A stretch of 64,000 bases of DNA from Alistipes sp. (GTDB lineage Bacteria; Bacteroidota; Bacteroidia; Bacteroidales; Rikenellaceae): contig JAFZFP010000023.1 of assembly GCA_017555905.1 (NCBI GenBank), forward strand, positions 95,310 through 159,309, read 5' to 3'. Of the stretch, positions 17,301 through 25,553 are shown in pieces. Below the pieces are notes generated by a model. The model ran no database searches. It had not been told where the DNA came from and worked only from the letters and a program-made list of their open reading frames with translations. The translations under genes were made by a program, and so were the position numbers. Position 1 is the stretch's first letter. Each line of letters begins with the position of its first letter.

Positions 17301-19154
17301 GATATAATTGTTTGCTTTGTTAAAATCGCTAATGCTTGCTATGGCAGTCTCGCAGAAGACGGTGTGGTAGTTATTGTCTATTTCGCTTATTTTCACAAGG
17401 TACTGAATACGAGGTTTGTCATTAATCTTATCTTTTTTTAAATCAAGTATAGTGTATATTGCTAAATCGATAAGGTCCAAAATCTCGTCGTCAGGAAGGT
17501 TGTTGCGGTCGCAAAGCAGGAAGCACATCTTGGCAACAGATGGAATATTGTCGCTGGATTGCTTCTTTGCATACTCGGCCAAGGAGTGATTTAGAACCAT
17601 ATCACCAGAGAGTTTATCTCTCTTTAGAGCAGAGGTAACAACCTCGTGGCAGGTTTCGATGATATACCTATCAATGTCGATACGGTCGTTGCTCTTAATG
17701 ATTAGCCCCTTGGCTCTAAGAACTTCAATATCAGTGTAGAAGTTTTTAGTATCGCCTTCATAGAAGCGGTATAGGCTACGTAACTCGTCGAGGTTTAAAA
17801 AGAAACGGGTGTCTTTTGAATATTTGTAATTGCCGACAATGGTCTTAAGAATAGTAGCCTTAGTTCTATTCTCACCGTTAGGGATATCATTGTAAAGGCT
17901 TGTTACTTGGGATGTGATATCCTTCTTATTGATAAATAGCGAACCAATAGTGTAGTTGCCCTGCTGTATCTCGTGACCTAAAACACCATCTTTAGGTAGT
18001 GCGCCATCTTTGCGCATAAGGAATATCATATTGAGGAAGGAGCGTCTGTCATAGATGTCGAAATTGACAGTGATTCTATTGATATACTTATCCAATTTAT
18101 CTCCCTCTGTGCCAAACATCGCTTTGTATAGCGCCTTCTTTCTCTCGGCCTGCATAGTACCCGATACGGTGATTATAATACGGGTATTACCGAAGTCCTC
18201 TTTTGTGAAGTCCTTGCCATCCTTTAGTCCATTAAGAACACCCCAGAGCGAGTCCTTAACCGTGTAATCTATGCTCTCTATATTCGTCTTGATGATGTCG
18301 TTAATATCATCAATAAAGTAGATGTTACCTTCGCTTTGGTCTCTTAGGTCGAGACGTATGTTGTTGAGATTAGCGGTGTTATGGAGGTTGTTGAAGAGGT
18401 GGAAAGAGTAATCCCTCCACTCTGTGAATCTCTCCATTACGTGGTATGCCGCACGGGTCTTGCCGCTATAGGGGCTACCCTCCAAGATAATGATTGGCGA
18501 CCACTCTAATATCTCGTCAATCTTACCATCTAAGTTCTCTCGACGGTAGTAGGGGTTGTCGGATTTACGGATCAGTCCTTGACCGTTTTTGTCGATGTGG
18601 GCTTTGTACGATAACTCGTCTTGAGAGTAGTTGTTGTCCAGACCGTTAGGGGTGTTTATTTTGAGCCACTTTTTGAAAAAATCAATGAAGTTGTCGCGGT
18701 TTACAATCTGGGTGTATCGCTTTGAATCTTCGTAAAGTCGGTCCTCGAAATTGTCATATCGAGTACCATTCACTACGTATGGCACACTAATATTCGCCTT
18801 GTCGTCATCATTTTCAGTAATGATAAAGGCTTTGATAAGTGGCTTATTCTTAATCTTTTGGGATTGTGAATGAGCCATCACATACTCATTAAATGTGTAC
18901 TCTCCAATCTGCGTGCCGTTGCTGGCTATGAGGATGAAAAGGTCGGAACCTACGGCGATGCCATCAATTTTGACCTGTGTATCCTGTTCTGCATCTTTGA
19001 TAGGCTCCTCGCCATAGATCGTAGCCTCGAGAACAATATCGATGCCCTCCTCCTTAAGGGTGTTATTAACCTCTTTAATAGCAGCACGGATTTGGCCTCT
19101 AAGGTTCTCCTTCATCGACGAGGCAACGAAGATACTATATGTGGTCTGTGCCAT
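14304..19154 (-). CDS. TIR-like/STAND NTPase, 1616 aa, probable anti-phage sensor
   Basis: A very large cytoplasmic protein without membrane segments. Residues ~5-115 fold like a TIR/DUF4062-type domain: strand YSIFVASS, then SDLFILIAS, then GEYTFNEYVMA, where Glu90 stands where the catalytic glutamate of TIR NADases is found. A P-loop NTPase follows: Walker A GSPYSGKT at 226-233, Walker B NIYFIDDIND at 277-286. The remaining ~1100 residues are helical and probably a repeat-type sensor, with an acidic low-complexity spot (EDEFDEEEEQGDVD) near 735. This order (effector, NTPase, long sensor) is that of STAND immune proteins such as the Avs family. Single gene, own promoter, flanked by core genes on both sides. 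TIR versus DUF4062 assignment is uncertain. Confidence 0.75.
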   Translation of the reverse strand: MAQTTYSIFVASSMKENLRGQIRAAIKEVNNTLKEEGIDIVLEATIYGEEPIKDAEQDTQVKIDGIAVGSDLFILIASNGTQIGEYTFNEYVMAHSQSQKIKNKPLIKAFIITENDDDKANISVPYVVNGTRYDNFEDRLYEDSKRYTQIVNRDNFIDFFKKWLKINTPNGLDNNYSQDELSYKAHIDKNGQGLIRKSDNPYYRRENLDGKIDEILEWSPIIILEGSPYSGKTRAAYHVMERFTEWRDYSFHLFNNLHNTANLNNIRLDLRDQSEGNIYFIDDINDIIKTNIESIDYTVKDSLWGVLNGLKDGKDFTKEDFGNTRIIITVSGTMQAERKKALYKAMFGTEGDKLDKYINRITVNFDIYDRRSFLNMIFLMRKDGALPKDGVLGHEIQQGNYTIGSLFINKKDITSQVTSLYNDIPNGENRTKATILKTIVGNYKYSKDTRFFLNLDELRSLYRFYEGDTKNFYTDIEVLRAKGLIIKSNDRIDIDRYIIETCHEVVTSALKRDKLSGDMVLNHSLAEYAKKQSSDNIPSVAKMCFLLCDRNNLPDDEILDLIDLAIYTILDLKKDKINDKPRIQYLVKISEIDNNYHTVFCETAIASISDFNKANNYINIFKEYIEKLDEKNKDSSAAIKLYKRVVYAMFSKSNRTLMMGEEKIILDYIFNEDMSWKAPFTEEDLNDIFNISRISPFLSQKTLDVDKEINFIANSKLDDYDMTSVTNTEDEFDEEEEQGDVDIDGLYTKVFIPRVGEALITALCKVDSYDELRDILDKIKNDIYSKDYLKDSVRGNFFWRLLRAIRTIAKRLSYEDRKRLFDFVFELDVTRTIIGKEEIDTEYNLNPVRIGALNQLLILLDEFDALQAYKKMIDSDRHDFSTLSHLFKNKFLTFEQLLPLVNDKDEQTNFITLNQLMSKAETLSDANTCLRLMNIQDADPSKLRDETALSCYLKIRSIGASTCFDILRKWHNVDENRILSDMALVPVFDKLSIDDIFDILDPNGKNIDYMAKYGLNKAEIDSVRVNAVFYNKLFYRANRDTNYIKRLDELYNRLVDNVELRPIVMDYNLNAHNGILSVYIKNRDIFPDYDSTKKFIDAINDTSFRKDNNIYEPMIWWAKENKDLNLLNEILKDAYTYFANHFTRDEVVRMMAELYHYVPSFISNFDNEVEIAYEDKVTVWNNFKEYVNHLMVNNIAYIDGTFIYRTFEQMKCIVHNDIYNLMAEVARLNRKGVDFLTIERLPNPVSHKLFWIDRGNGTITIDTNILFNIPKIKMFWYTIQRHLLTVDQVETYRENNGIALTQTYVNMVFRAIEQEKFNKFNDHRFEKMIAFLNKIDSLNDPSTPSLHRSIQMCISLILTARTEAELDEIFTTYGFDNLRYRTEAIGARMHKLINKRYVQQQKTYDRTSETNTIEEFKADILNNPEQINITVVNAYIYALLLIKQGNLLDVTTDSAKATKILNNCWGDIYNQRKIDIYKLLDIFRETETWMMDIDVQTVTYFAEQCDRKRLISTIIDWFDGNFCYDESGKKSCLKDAIKNYSSVYTKANQDLEEVAVIVDILLKEENISDCKSLCLNYILNNRRGYKQYNPFSLWRDIAENNRFKDYLTQYFRKSNS

Positions 19155-19188
19155 AATAGGTGGTGTTTGGAGTTAGTTTGGTTTAGCA

Positions 19189-19196
19189 CAAAGTTA
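19189..19196 (-). promoter_or_regulatory. -7 element of the large STAND gene
   Basis: Minus strand reads TAACTTTG, 34 nt upstream of the ATG at 19154. Confidence 0.6.
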
Positions 19197-19291
19197 TAAA
19201 ATTTTGCTAAAATGCCAAGCGAGATACCCTAATAATTATTCTTGTTAGAGAATAAAAGTGCGCTGAAAATTGCGAATTATGAATTGTTTTG

Positions 19292-19299
19292 TATCTTTG
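19292..19299 (+). promoter_or_regulatory. -7 element of the porin operon
   Basis: TATCTTTG, 41 nt upstream of the porin ATG. Confidence 0.65.
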
Positions 19300-19340
19300 T
19301 GTGTTATTTACTACATTGGCATAATCTAAACTTATAAAAT

Positions 19341-20537
19341 ATGATGAAAAAATTTACTAAGATTCTTTGCTTCGTTGTGGCAATATTCTCGCTCTCTGCG
19401 GTGTCTGCACAGCAGGGTTATGAGAAGAGCAACGAGATTTTCCGCCTTGGTGTTGAGGCTCGTTTCGACTACCTCAACGAGGCTGTTGCGGGAGTTCAGA
19501 ACTATGATGCTTCGGGCTTCAAGGTGCGCTACTTCAATATCCGTATGGATGGTCAGATCACTCCAAAGTTCACCTACTCTTGGCGTCAGCGTTTCAACAA
19601 AGTGAACTCTGCTGCCGACTTCGTGAACAACACCGACTGGCTCCATTTGACCTATCGCCCCAACCAGAATTGGGCTATTTCGGCAGGTAAGCAGGTGGTT
19701 ATGATTGGTGGCTGGGAGTACGACCGCGCCCCTATCGATGTCTACTACTGCTCGGAGTATTGGAACAACGTAAACTGCTTCCAACTCGGTGCAAGTGTGG
19801 CATTTACAACCAACGAGGGTAACGACACCCTCACCTTCCAGGTGTGCCAGAGTCCTTATGATACTACCTCGATGAACTTCGAGCCTGTATATGATGATGA
19901 GGGTAGTATTGTAGGCAGCGCACGTCTTGGTAAGTTGTATGCCTATAACCTCTTCTGGATGGGTCAGCACGGTTTCTATACAGCACTTCATTCATTGAAC
20001 TTCTCAGAGTATCAGCCAGGTAAGTTTGATACTTACGTGGTGTTGGGTAACCAGTTTAAGTTTGGCGATGCAACAATCCAGCTCGACTTGATGAATCGTG
20101 GTACTTCGGCACGTGAACTTTTGTTCGACAACTTCTCGATTATGGGTGAGATCGACTACCTTATCGCCGACCGTGTAAATATTTTCGCGAAGGTTACATA
20201 CGATAAGGTGGGCAACGACTACTCTTCAATCCCTGCAATTGTTGATGCCGATGGTAATGAGTTGTATGCAACACGAGGCCTCTTCCTCTTCCCAGGTACT
20301 GAGATGACACGTTTCGGTGGTGGTGTTGAGTACTATCCATTGGGTGCTAAGGGTAATCGTGATTTGCGCCTTCACGCTGCATACGTCTACAATATGGGTA
20401 ACAACACCAACCCTGGAGGAACAGCCGTGAACGAGGGTTCGTTCTTCACCGTGGGTCTCACTTGGAAGATTGATGTTATCGAGGGTATCACATCGCTCAT
20501 CGACAAGCGTCAGGCCAACCGTGCATCAAAGATGTAA
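19341..20537 (+). CDS. Porin of the phosphate-selective porin O/P type
   Basis: A 398-residue outer-membrane barrel. Signal peptide to about VSAQQG (residue 24), then alternating amphipathic strands throughout (FKVRYFNIRMDGQITPKFTYSWR; WAISAGKQVVMIGGWEYDR). The pattern of a 398-residue barrel with a GKQ..MIGGWEYD segment matches Bacteroidota OprO/OprP-like porins. It is followed 22 bp later by a membrane protein of the nucleoside-gate type, suggesting a shared transcript and possibly passage of the same class of small solute across outer and inner membranes. Substrate not determinable. Confidence 0.8.
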   Translation: MMKKFTKILCFVVAIFSLSAVSAQQGYEKSNEIFRLGVEARFDYLNEAVAGVQNYDASGFKVRYFNIRMDGQITPKFTYSWRQRFNKVNSAADFVNNTDWLHLTYRPNQNWAISAGKQVVMIGGWEYDRAPIDVYYCSEYWNNVNCFQLGASVAFTTNEGNDTLTFQVCQSPYDTTSMNFEPVYDDEGSIVGSARLGKLYAYNLFWMGQHGFYTALHSLNFSEYQPGKFDTYVVLGNQFKFGDATIQLDLMNRGTSARELLFDNFSIMGEIDYLIADRVNIFAKVTYDKVGNDYSSIPAIVDADGNELYATRGLFLFPGTEMTRFGGGVEYYPLGAKGNRDLRLHAAYVYNMGNNTNPGGTAVNEGSFFTVGLTWKIDVIEGITSLIDKRQANRASKM

Positions 20538-20559
20538 TAACCAATTATAAACTAAAGAT

Positions 20560-22143
20560 ATGGAGAATAAAACTAAAGGCTTTAAGAAGTACCTCGTTGG
20601 TATAATTTGCTTGGCTATCGTTGTCGGCATCTTTGGCGGTATCGGCTCTGTTATGGGCTTGCCAAATATGCTTAACACTATTATGAAGACGGCTCACGAC
20701 CTCTTGCTCAACACCGTCTTCTACCTTATGGCTATCTGTGTTATCACAGGTGCTTTGGGTCGCATCTTTGTTGAGTTTGGCGTTGTTAGCCTCTTGGAGC
20801 GCATCTTGCGTCCATTGATGAAACCACTCTTCAACCTTCCTGGCGTTGCGTCGTTGGGTGCTGTTATGACATTCCTTTCGGACAACCCAGCCATCATCTC
20901 GTTGGCAAAGGATAAGCGCTTCAGCTCTTATTTTAAGAAGTTCCAGTTTATCTCGCTCACCAACTTCGGTACAGCATTCGGTATGGGACTCTTGGTTATC
21001 GTGTTTATGATCTCTCAGGGTTACTTCGTTGAGCCACTCCTCGGTTTGTTGGGTGCGTTCATCGGTTGTATCGTCTCTACTCGCCTTATGCAGCGCTTCA
21101 TCCTCAAGCAGTATCCTGAGTTCGAGGAGGAGTTCGCCGCAGTTCTCGACGAGTCGGATATGCAGGCTGACGACGAGGTTAAGGAGACATCGCTCTTCAC
21201 ACGTATCCTTAACTCGTTGCTCGACGGTGGTAAGACAGGTGTGGATGTAGGTCTCTCGATTATTCCTGGTGTGCTTATCATCTCTACCTTGGTGATGTTG
21301 CTCACCTTTGGTGCTGGCGACAATGGCATCTACGATGGTGCTGCATACGAGGGTGTTGAGTTCTTGCCTTGGCTCTTCGGTCAGGTGAACTTCATCTTCG
21401 AGTGGTTGTTTGGCTTCGAGCATCCAGCCCTTATGGCATTCCCTATCACCTCTTTGGGTGCTGTAGGTGCTGCGTTGAGCCTTGTGCCTGAGTTCTCTGC
21501 TCAGGGTATCATCAACGGTAATGCTATCGCAGTATTCACCGCTATCGGTATGTGCTGGAGCGGTTACCTCAGCACACATACCGCTATGCTCGACTCTTTG
21601 GGTTATCGTAAACTCACCTCTAAGGCTATCCTTGCACACACTATTGGTGGTCTTGTTGCTGCTATTGCTGCTCACTGGTTATTCTTCCTCTATACCCTTG
21701 TATTCGGTACTCCTGCAACCTTTGAGGGTGGTGCAGACCGCTATACAACTTCGCCTATCGTTATCGAGATCGTAGGTGAGAATCAGGTGCGCCTTGGTGA
21801 CCGAGTATTTACCGATGAGGCTGACGATACTCCAGAGGAGGAAGGCTCTTTGGCACGTGTTATCGAGGGTATGCTCCTCTCTAACCACGACCAGGTAGAA
21901 CTCGTTGATGGCGTTAAGATTGACGCTGCGGACTTCATCTCTGCTGAGAAACTCTCTGAGGAGACTCGCGAGAGCCTTGTAAGTGAGGTAGAGGCTGGTT
22001 TTGCTATGTATCGCAACTCTGTTGCTAAGCAGATGTATGGCAAGGAGTTGAGCGAATTGACCGCAGAGGAGGTTGCTGCTCTTGATGAGGCAATCCCATT
22101 CCAGTTCTCTAAGACCGAGAGCGCAGAGGTTGTCGCTGAGTAG
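20560..22143 (+). CDS. Nucleoside-recognition (gate) domain membrane protein, CD0519/CD1768-like
   Basis: A 527-residue inner-membrane protein with about nine helices. Two gate-type halves are visible: residues ~45-145 (DLLLNTVFYLMAICVITGALGR; SNPAIISLAKDKR-like segment reading SDNPAIISLAKD) and ~215-390 (GKTGVDVGLSIIPGVLIISTLVM). This arrangement matches the CD0519/CD1768 family of putative transporters with nucleoside-recognition domains. The C-terminal ~120 residues are soluble and acidic, unusual and probably lineage specific. Co-transcribed with the porin; a terminator follows the stop. Confidence 0.75.
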   Translation: MENKTKGFKKYLVGIICLAIVVGIFGGIGSVMGLPNMLNTIMKTAHDLLLNTVFYLMAICVITGALGRIFVEFGVVSLLERILRPLMKPLFNLPGVASLGAVMTFLSDNPAIISLAKDKRFSSYFKKFQFISLTNFGTAFGMGLLVIVFMISQGYFVEPLLGLLGAFIGCIVSTRLMQRFILKQYPEFEEEFAAVLDESDMQADDEVKETSLFTRILNSLLDGGKTGVDVGLSIIPGVLIISTLVMLLTFGAGDNGIYDGAAYEGVEFLPWLFGQVNFIFEWLFGFEHPALMAFPITSLGAVGAALSLVPEFSAQGIINGNAIAVFTAIGMCWSGYLSTHTAMLDSLGYRKLTSKAILAHTIGGLVAAIAAHWLFFLYTLVFGTPATFEGGADRYTTSPIVIEIVGENQVRLGDRVFTDEADDTPEEEGSLARVIEGMLLSNHDQVELVDGVKIDAADFISAEKLSEETRESLVSEVEAGFAMYRNSVAKQMYGKELSELTAEEVAALDEAIPFQFSKTESAEVVAE

Positions 22144-22170
22144 TTTAACTCGCTATAATCTACATAAGTG

Positions 22171-22204
22171 GAGTGCTTTGGCAATGGCCGAGGCACTCTA
22201 TTTT
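22171..22204 (+). terminator. Intrinsic terminator of the porin operon
   Basis: GAGTGC-TTGGC / GCC-GCACTC stem (22171-22198) followed by TATTTTTT. Its position rules out a start for the next gene before about 22205. Confidence 0.75.
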
Positions 22205-22325
22205 TTGTGTCGGTATAAGTAAAACTTATCGACATATATGTTTTTTTTATGTGATTATATTGCCATTTCGCATAAAATATATTACCTTTACCCTCGATTT
22301 AATAGGATATAGTTTGTCTGTGGGT

Positions 22326-23153
22326 ATGACATCGACACGAATCTTGGCATACGGCGTTGTTGCAACGGCACTGCTCTCGATAGTTTTGGAGGCTACCATT
22401 GGTAGTTTTCCCTATGCTATTTTTAGCGCTCCGTTGAATATCCTTTGCGCCCTTTTGTGGGTGGTAGCCATAGTTGTTGCCTACCGCAAGGGTGGGGAGT
22501 CTCGCTTTGCAAAGGTGATGCTCAGTAGGGATGCTACGTGGCTCTCGTTGCTCATTATGGCGGGTGTAGGTATCTCCCTTGGCTTGGAACGTATCCCTTC
22601 GAGCAGTGCGTGGTTCGTGGTCTTAGGTCTGCTCTTTGTCCTCTCGCACCTATCCTTTGTCATCCTTCGTGGTTGGCGCAATGGGGAGGGTGTGCGTTGG
22701 CGCTTTGTCCTTACACACGTAGGGCTATGGCTTGCCCTCGGCGCAGGATTCTTGGGTGCACCCGACAGGGAGGCGTTGCGTTTGGCGGTGGATAGTGTCG
22801 CTACTAATGAGGCCTATACCGCAGATGGCGCAATCCGCATACTCCCTTATGAGGTTGCACTTGAGGAGTTGGTCGTAGAGCGTAATGAGATGGGAGCGGT
22901 GACAAACTACAAGGCTGATATAGATATCTCTGGCGATGTTGTAGAACTGCGTGTAAATCACCCTTATAACCTCTCGTTTAGCGAAAAGGTCTATCTTGTC
23001 TCCGTTCCTGAGAGTGGCGACTATGCCGTCTTGGAGATTGTTGCAGAGCCGTGGCAGTGGCTCTCGGCTTTGGGTATTGTGATGCTTATTGCTGGAGCGG
23101 TGCTCCTCTTTTTGCGTGGTCCTCGTCGAACGATTAATAGTGTGGAGCGATGA
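22326..23153 (+). CDS. ResB-like cytochrome c biogenesis protein
   Basis: About 275 residues from the ATG at 22326. Four transmembrane helices are evident (~5-25, ~30-48, ~65-85, ~93-110) plus one near the C-terminus (QWLSALGIVMLIAGAVLLFL), with a ~120-residue extracytoplasmic domain between helix 4 and the last. This is the layout of a short ResB, which with CcsA delivers haem to apocytochrome c (system II). Family assignment rests mainly on topology and on the CcsA gene that overlaps its stop by ATGA. The longer open frame upstream runs through a terminator and is not used. Confidence 0.75.
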   Translation: MTSTRILAYGVVATALLSIVLEATIGSFPYAIFSAPLNILCALLWVVAIVVAYRKGGESRFAKVMLSRDATWLSLLIMAGVGISLGLERIPSSSAWFVVLGLLFVLSHLSFVILRGWRNGEGVRWRFVLTHVGLWLALGAGFLGAPDREALRLAVDSVATNEAYTADGAIRILPYEVALEELVVERNEMGAVTNYKADIDISGDVVELRVNHPYNLSFSEKVYLVSVPESGDYAVLEIVAEPWQWLSALGIVMLIAGAVLLFLRGPRRTINSVER

Positions 23154-23938
23154 TGATGGGTTGGAACATATTTCCCTTTGTGGCTATTGCTGTAGTTCTA
23201 CTCGCGGCTGTCGGAGCGATTGTTGCGCTTCGCAGCAGAGAGTGCAGTGGCTGGGCTATGCTGTTTATGGGTTTGGGCATCGCTACTATGACACTCTTTA
23301 TCGCCCTGTTGTGGCAGACACTGCAACGCCCACCCCTACGTACTATGGGTGAGACGCGCTTGTGGTACTCCTTCTTCCTGCTTGTGGCGGGCCTCTTCAC
23401 TTATGCCCGTTGGCGCTATCGCTGGATTATGCTCTTTGCCACAATCCTCGCTACTGTATTTATCGTGATAAATATACTAAAACCAGAGATTCACGACCAG
23501 ACCCTTATGCCAGCCTTGCAGAGCGCTTGGTTCGTGCCACACGTCTCGGTCTATATGTTTTCTTATGCCCTGTTTGGGTGTGCTACGCTTCTGGCCGTTG
23601 TGGCCTTGGTGCGCCCAACCCTTGAGTTAGATGGGGCTATCGAGAGACTTATCTATGGAGGTATGGCATTCCTCACTATCGGTATGCTTACGGGTGCTCT
23701 GTGGGCTAAGGATGCTTGGGGAGCCTATTGGAGTTGGGATGCTAAGGAGGCTTGGGCGGTGGCTACGTGGAGCCTCTACCTCGTGGCCATACACCTCGCA
23801 CCGAGTGTTATGAATCATAGATCAAGACGACTCTTCTACATAACTCTTATTTTTGCCTTTTTGTCGTTGCAGATGTGCTGGTATGGTGTGAACTATCTGC
23901 CTTCGGCCCAGACGAGCGTACATACGTATAACCAATAA
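23150..23938 (+). CDS. ccsA: CcsA-like cytochrome c assembly protein
   Basis: A 262-residue integral membrane protein with eight predicted helices and the haem-handling tryptophan-rich signature WGAYWSWDAKEAWA (WxWD motif) at ~187-200 that defines the CcmC/CcmF/CcsA family. Conserved histidines sit near the periplasmic side (VPHVSVYM; YLVAIHLA). It ligates haem to apocytochromes with ResB. The start overlaps the ResB stop (ATGA), indicating translational coupling, and the next gene encodes a triheme c-type peroxidase, a likely client. Confidence 0.9.
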   Translation: MMMGWNIFPFVAIAVVLLAAVGAIVALRSRECSGWAMLFMGLGIATMTLFIALLWQTLQRPPLRTMGETRLWYSFFLLVAGLFTYARWRYRWIMLFATILATVFIVINILKPEIHDQTLMPALQSAWFVPHVSVYMFSYALFGCATLLAVVALVRPTLELDGAIERLIYGGMAFLTIGMLTGALWAKDAWGAYWSWDAKEAWAVATWSLYLVAIHLAPSVMNHRSRRLFYITLIFAFLSLQMCWYGVNYLPSAQTSVHTYNQ

Positions 23939-23959
23939 TAACCTAATAAACTAAGTCCT

Positions 23960-25381
23960 ATGAAAAAATTATTGAAGACCCTGCTTTTGGTGGCATTGGC
24001 ACTCGTGGTTGTGCTGTTTGTCATCTATAGAGTGCTGTTGTCGCTCTCTGCACCGAGCCAGGACCTTGAGCCAGATGCTCGTGTAGTGGCCATCTTGGAG
24101 AATAGCGGATGCCTCAGTTGCCATACCGCAAATCCTGAGTTGCCCTTCTATGCCGATATGCCGGTGGTTGGAAAACTCGTTAAGGAGGATATCGAGGCTG
24201 GTTATCGTGCTTTCGATATAACACCTTTGGTGGAGGCCCTCAAGGGTGGCACTGCACCTAATGTTGTGGATGTCGCTAAGGTCGAGAAGGTGGCTTTGGA
24301 CAAGAGTATGCCCGAGGCTAAGTACTACCTTATGCATTGGGGTAGCCAGATGACCGATGCTAAGGCTTCGGCTATTGCTGAGTGGGCCCGTAACTTCCGT
24401 GTTGCTTACTACAATGATGGCCTTGAGGGTGAGCGTGCTGGTGAGCCTATTCGCCCAATCATCCCATCGGAGAACGTCGATTTGCGTAAGGCGGAACTTG
24501 GCTTTGCCCTCTTCCACGATACCCGCCTCTCGGTGGACAATACCGTATCCTGTGCTTCGTGCCACGCCCTAGATATGGGTGGTGTGGATAACCATCAGTA
24601 CTCTCACGGTGTAGAGGAGCGTTTGGGTGGTGTGAATGCCCCAACGGTCTATAATGCAGTTTATAATTTCGTGCAGTTCTGGGATGGTCGTGCTAAGACC
24701 CTTGCTGAGCAGGCCGCAGGACCTCCATTGAATCCTGTGGAGATGGCGTCGGAGTCTTTCGATGAGATTATCGCTAAGTTGCAGGAGGATGAACTCTATG
24801 TTTTGGCCTTCGAGACTCTATACCCTGATGGTATCACCGAGGCTAATATTACCAATGCTATCGAGGAGTTTGAGCGTACGCTCGTTACCCCTAACTCGCA
24901 GTTCGATAAGTGGTTACTTGGTGATGATAACGCCCTGACAGCTCAGGAGTTGCGTGGCTACGAACTCTTCAAGGAGTATAGTTGTGCTACGTGCCACACT
25001 GGCGTAAACCTCGGAGGTGAGTCTTACGAACTTATGGGCTTGCGTCGCCACTACTTCGAGGAGCGAGGCTTGGAACTCACTGAAGAGGATAATGGCCGTT
25101 ATAAGCAGACTCAGGATGAGCGAGACCGCCACCGCTTCAAGGTGCCAGGCTTGCGCAATGTGGAACTCACTTGGCCATACTACCACGATGGCTCTCGCCT
25201 AACGATGGATGAGGCTGTGCGTGATATGGCACTCTATCAGTGCGATGTGGAGCTCGCCGAGGGCGACATTCAGGATATTGTAGCCTTCTTGCGTACGCTT
25301 ACAGGCGAGTACAAGGGTGAAAAACTCAGCAATAAGAATGAGTATGGTGTGATTGTGGTGGATGACCACGACCACGAGTAA
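23960..25381 (+). CDS. Triheme cytochrome c peroxidase (CcpA/MauG superfamily, YhjA-like)
   Basis: A 473-residue protein anchored by one N-terminal helix (residues ~4-27) and facing the periplasm. Three covalent haem motifs CxxCH are visible: CLSCH at 51-55, CASCH at 198-202 and CATCH at 342-346. The last two with the segment FWDGRAKTLAEQAAGPPLNPVEM make a normal di-haem bacterial peroxidase; the extra N-terminal haem domain matches triheme quinol peroxidases such as E. coli YhjA. It reduces hydrogen peroxide with electrons from the membrane. The gene follows the ResB/CcsA pair by 21 bp, so the maturation machinery and its client share an operon. Confidence 0.92.
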   Translation: MKKLLKTLLLVALALVVVLFVIYRVLLSLSAPSQDLEPDARVVAILENSGCLSCHTANPELPFYADMPVVGKLVKEDIEAGYRAFDITPLVEALKGGTAPNVVDVAKVEKVALDKSMPEAKYYLMHWGSQMTDAKASAIAEWARNFRVAYYNDGLEGERAGEPIRPIIPSENVDLRKAELGFALFHDTRLSVDNTVSCASCHALDMGGVDNHQYSHGVEERLGGVNAPTVYNAVYNFVQFWDGRAKTLAEQAAGPPLNPVEMASESFDEIIAKLQEDELYVLAFETLYPDGITEANITNAIEEFERTLVTPNSQFDKWLLGDDNALTAQELRGYELFKEYSCATCHTGVNLGGESYELMGLRRHYFEERGLELTEEDNGRYKQTQDERDRHRFKVPGLRNVELTWPYYHDGSRLTMDEAVRDMALYQCDVELAEGDIQDIVAFLRTLTGEYKGEKLSNKNEYGVIVVDDHDHE

Positions 25382-25400
25382 TCCCTAAAAGTTCTAAGAC

Positions 25401-25435
25401 GAGGGCTGTCCAATCATAGGGTTGTGGCAGCCCTC
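25401..25435 (+). terminator. Intrinsic terminator after the peroxidase operon
   Basis: GAGGGCTG / CAGCCCTC stem with an 19-nt loop, followed by TTTGTTTT. Confidence 0.65.
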
Positions 25436-25496
25436 TTTGTTTTGGGTCGTGTGCGATTTTATTTAGGGGTGAAGGGTGATATTTCACAAAAATTTG

Positions 25497-25504
25497 TATC
25501 TTTG
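25497..25504 (+). promoter_or_regulatory. -7 element of the DUF3078 gene
   Basis: TATCTTTG, 49 nt upstream of the ATG at 25554. Confidence 0.65.
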
Positions 25505-25553
25505 TAAATAATTGCTCCGTGTAACAAATAATTAACTAAAAAATAATCGTACT

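Noticed and set aside
20545-21675. 376-codon minus-strand frame opposite the membrane transporter gene
   Set aside because: Charged, repetitive translation without motifs; it mirrors the transmembrane gene on the other strand.
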